In this document: one piece after another, positions 62,866 to 64,000 of the stretch
Layout of the letters: the number at the start of each line of letters is the position of its first letter
Numbering within the stretch: the stretch's first letter is position 1
Source: Pseudomonas putida
GTDB lineage: Bacteria > Pseudomonadota > Gammaproteobacteria > Pseudomonadales > Pseudomonadaceae
Direction of reading: 5' to 3'
Assembly (NCBI RefSeq): GCF_004357765.1
Contig: NZ_SMTE01000009.1
Span: 235,571-299,570, forward strand
Length of the DNA stretch: 64,000 nt
The notes under the pieces: generated by a model
The model's input: only the letters and a program-made list of their open reading frames with translations
What the model was told of the DNA's origin: nothing
The model's database searches: none
Made by a program: the position numbers and the translations under genes

Positions 62866-63195
62866 GTGGAAACCAGAAGTATCGTGGCTGAAATGTTCAT
62901 CGGTATCCCGACGCATTTCTGGGTATTGCCTGTCGCCGGTGTCATCGCTTACTTCGGTCTGAAGTGGGCCGACCGCTCGATTGTCCGCTCGACCCTGCTG
63001 CGTACGATCACCTACTTGCTGTTGCTTGCACTGGCGGTACTGCCCAACGGCATCTACGCCCTGTTCCCACCGACGCCGGAGGTGCTGGCGCAGGGGCAAT
63101 CCTTGCCTAACTACGAGGGTCTGTTCTACCTGGACGCGTTCTATGTATTCGCGGGCTGGGCGTTGAGCCGGGTGGCCAAGCTCAAGTTCCGCTGA
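62866..63195 (+). CDS. Small integral membrane protein
   Basis: 109 residues from GTG 62866 with GGAGGT seven bases upstream. Three hydrophobic segments are visible (FWVLPVAGVIAYFGLKW, TITYLLLLALAVLPNGIYAL, GLFYLDAFYVFAGWALSRV). The 3' end overlaps the convergent zinc-ribbon gene by 14 bases. Unknown function. Confidence 0.6.
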   Translation: METRSIVAEMFIGIPTHFWVLPVAGVIAYFGLKWADRSIVRSTLLRTITYLLLLALAVLPNGIYALFPPTPEVLAQGQSLPNYEGLFYLDAFYVFAGWALSRVAKLKFR

Positions 63196-63373
63196 GGGAT
63201 GCGAGCTTGCGCTGGAGTTCGGCCATCAGGCGTTGGCCGGTGGCTTCCAGCACGTCGGCATAGACGGCGATTGCGCCGCAGGCGCGGCAGGTGACGATGG
63301 ACTTTTTGTGCGGCCGATCTGGTTTGACGATGTCGGCTGCATCGCATTCTAGGCATTTGAGCGTGACGCTCAT
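63182..63373 (-). CDS. Small zinc-ribbon protein
   Basis: 63 residues from ATG 63373. The N-terminal half has CLECDAADIV and VTCRACGAIAVY, two CxxC knuckles of a zinc ribbon; the C-terminal half is a single amphipathic helix (EATGQRLMAELQRKLASL). No family recognised. Confidence 0.6.
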   Translation of the reverse strand: MSVTLKCLECDAADIVKPDRPHKKSIVTCRACGAIAVYADVLEATGQRLMAELQRKLASLSGT

Positions 63374-64000
63374 GGTTTCCACTCCTTGGAACTCTGGTCC
63401 TTGCCCCTTGTACCGGTTAAAGCTGGGGAGGGGGATAAGACCTATTGGTTATACGGGATTGGAAAACGTTCCTGAAGATTGGCAAGTTTTTTCGTTCTTT
63501 GTGGGGGGCGGGTTTGGGCTCTGTGATTGGGTGGTTGATCCGAGGGATGTAGCGGCGCTACTGGCCCCTTCCGCCTTTACGGCGGGCAACTTTTTTCTTG
63601 GAAAAAGTTGCACAAAACCGCTTGCTCCCACATACGGCCCCTACGCTGCGCTTCGGGGTCCCCTCGCTCCGGCGGCTTGCGGGTAGATCAAAAGCAAGAT
63701 CAAAAGCCAGAGCAACGGCAGGCGAATCGCTGCGCTCTCGCTTTTCCCTCTACCTTCGTTTTGTGTTGTTGCGGATCTCGCGATCTGTCTTTCGAAGATA
63801 ACGCCAGTGGCGGCGCCGCCGCTAACTTTGCGACGTCAGGAGGCCGAGCGTAGGCGTCTGTAGGGCCAGGTGCGCAGCACCCTTCGGCGTAGCCGAAGGC
63901 GCGAGATGTAGACTTGCGTAGCAAGTCGTAGGCCGCGCGGGCCCGGAAGGCGCCGTAGCGAGGGGACCCGTAGCGAAGCGGAGGGCCGGATGCAGGAGCA
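63374..64000. repeat. Non-coding, repeat-like tract at the right edge
   Basis: Over 600 bases without a credible gene. The tract is full of short inverted repeats: GGGTCCCCTCGCT (63656-63668) recurs inverted as AGCGAGGGGACCC (63957-63969), CTTCGGCGTAGCCGAAG forms a hairpin near 63882, and ACTTGCGTAGCAAGT another near 63912. A short palindromic pair AACTTTTTTCTTGGAAAAAGTT lies near 63590 (arms split by a C). Frames here are repeat shadows. It resembles multi-copy intergenic sequences of Pseudomonas, but copy number cannot be judged from one window. Confidence 0.5.

Noticed and set aside
63291-63853. Overlapping short plus-strand frames near the right edge
   Set aside because: Arise from repeat-like sequence, several frames open at once, no ribosome-binding sites or motifs.
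1-64000. CRISPR array, tRNA or rRNA genes
   Set aside because: No regularly spaced direct repeats and no tRNA or rRNA landmark sequences were seen on either strand.

Overview
The window looks like the chromosome of a fluorescent pseudomonad, most likely from the Pseudomonas putida group. It is GC-rich and contains a MuxABC-OpmB efflux operon, the complete Pseudomonas-specific fapABCDEF amyloid operon, an aerobic CobN cobaltochelatase with ChlI/ChlD-type helpers, a GntR/GntK/GntT gluconate module, and Pseudomonas-restricted small proteins (DUF1652, DUF1272). Gene density is high and functions are mostly chromosomal. The one clear mobile element is a decayed IS200/IS605 remnant.

Layout: 1-0.95 kb holds the end of an unidentified gene, a terminator and the IS605 remnant. 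1-10 kb is muxABC-opmB, and 10-12.2 kb a MHYT-GGDEF-EAL c-di-GMP enzyme. 12.2-13.9 kb holds DUF1652 and a lone tyrosine recombinase. 13.9-21 kb holds gspF-gspG, a lytic transglycosylase, two paralogous sensor kinases and one sigma54 activator; I read sigma54-type promoters in front of the transglycosylase and the second kinase. 21.4-24.7 kb is the gluconate system with three copies of one palindromic operator. 24.8-30 kb holds a BdlA-like PAS-PAS-MCP protein converging on a BvgS/BvgA-like pair.

30.2-39.8 kb is a cobalamin region of two divergent operons, each led by its own B12 riboswitch: cbtB-cbtA-cobE-cobM leftward and cobW-cobN-chlI-VWA rightward. 39.9-49.5 kb holds a small unknown gene, a VpsR-like sigma54 activator, an LtaS-like sulfatase-fold membrane enzyme, and the fap operon with a candidate sigma54 promoter and a UUCG hairpin between fapC and fapD. 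49.7-54.1 kb holds nicotinamide-riboside salvage, a chemoreceptor, uppP and DUF1294. 54.2-60 kb holds a LysR/azoR pair, a lipase-like hydrolase, an MFS transporter and the ABC-F protein YbiT. 60-64 kb is mostly small genes, with an SRAP/YedK DNA-repair gene facing a small conserved gene across a consensus LexA box, and ends in a non-coding repeat-like tract.

The most notable themes are self-contained sigma54 circuits (kinase-kinase-activator beside gspGF/transglycosylase; VpsR-like activator beside fap), a His-patterned FapC amyloid with a very long Ser-rich linker, and a probable SOS-controlled divergent pair at 61.6 kb. All functional assignments come from reading the translated sequences; no database search was run.
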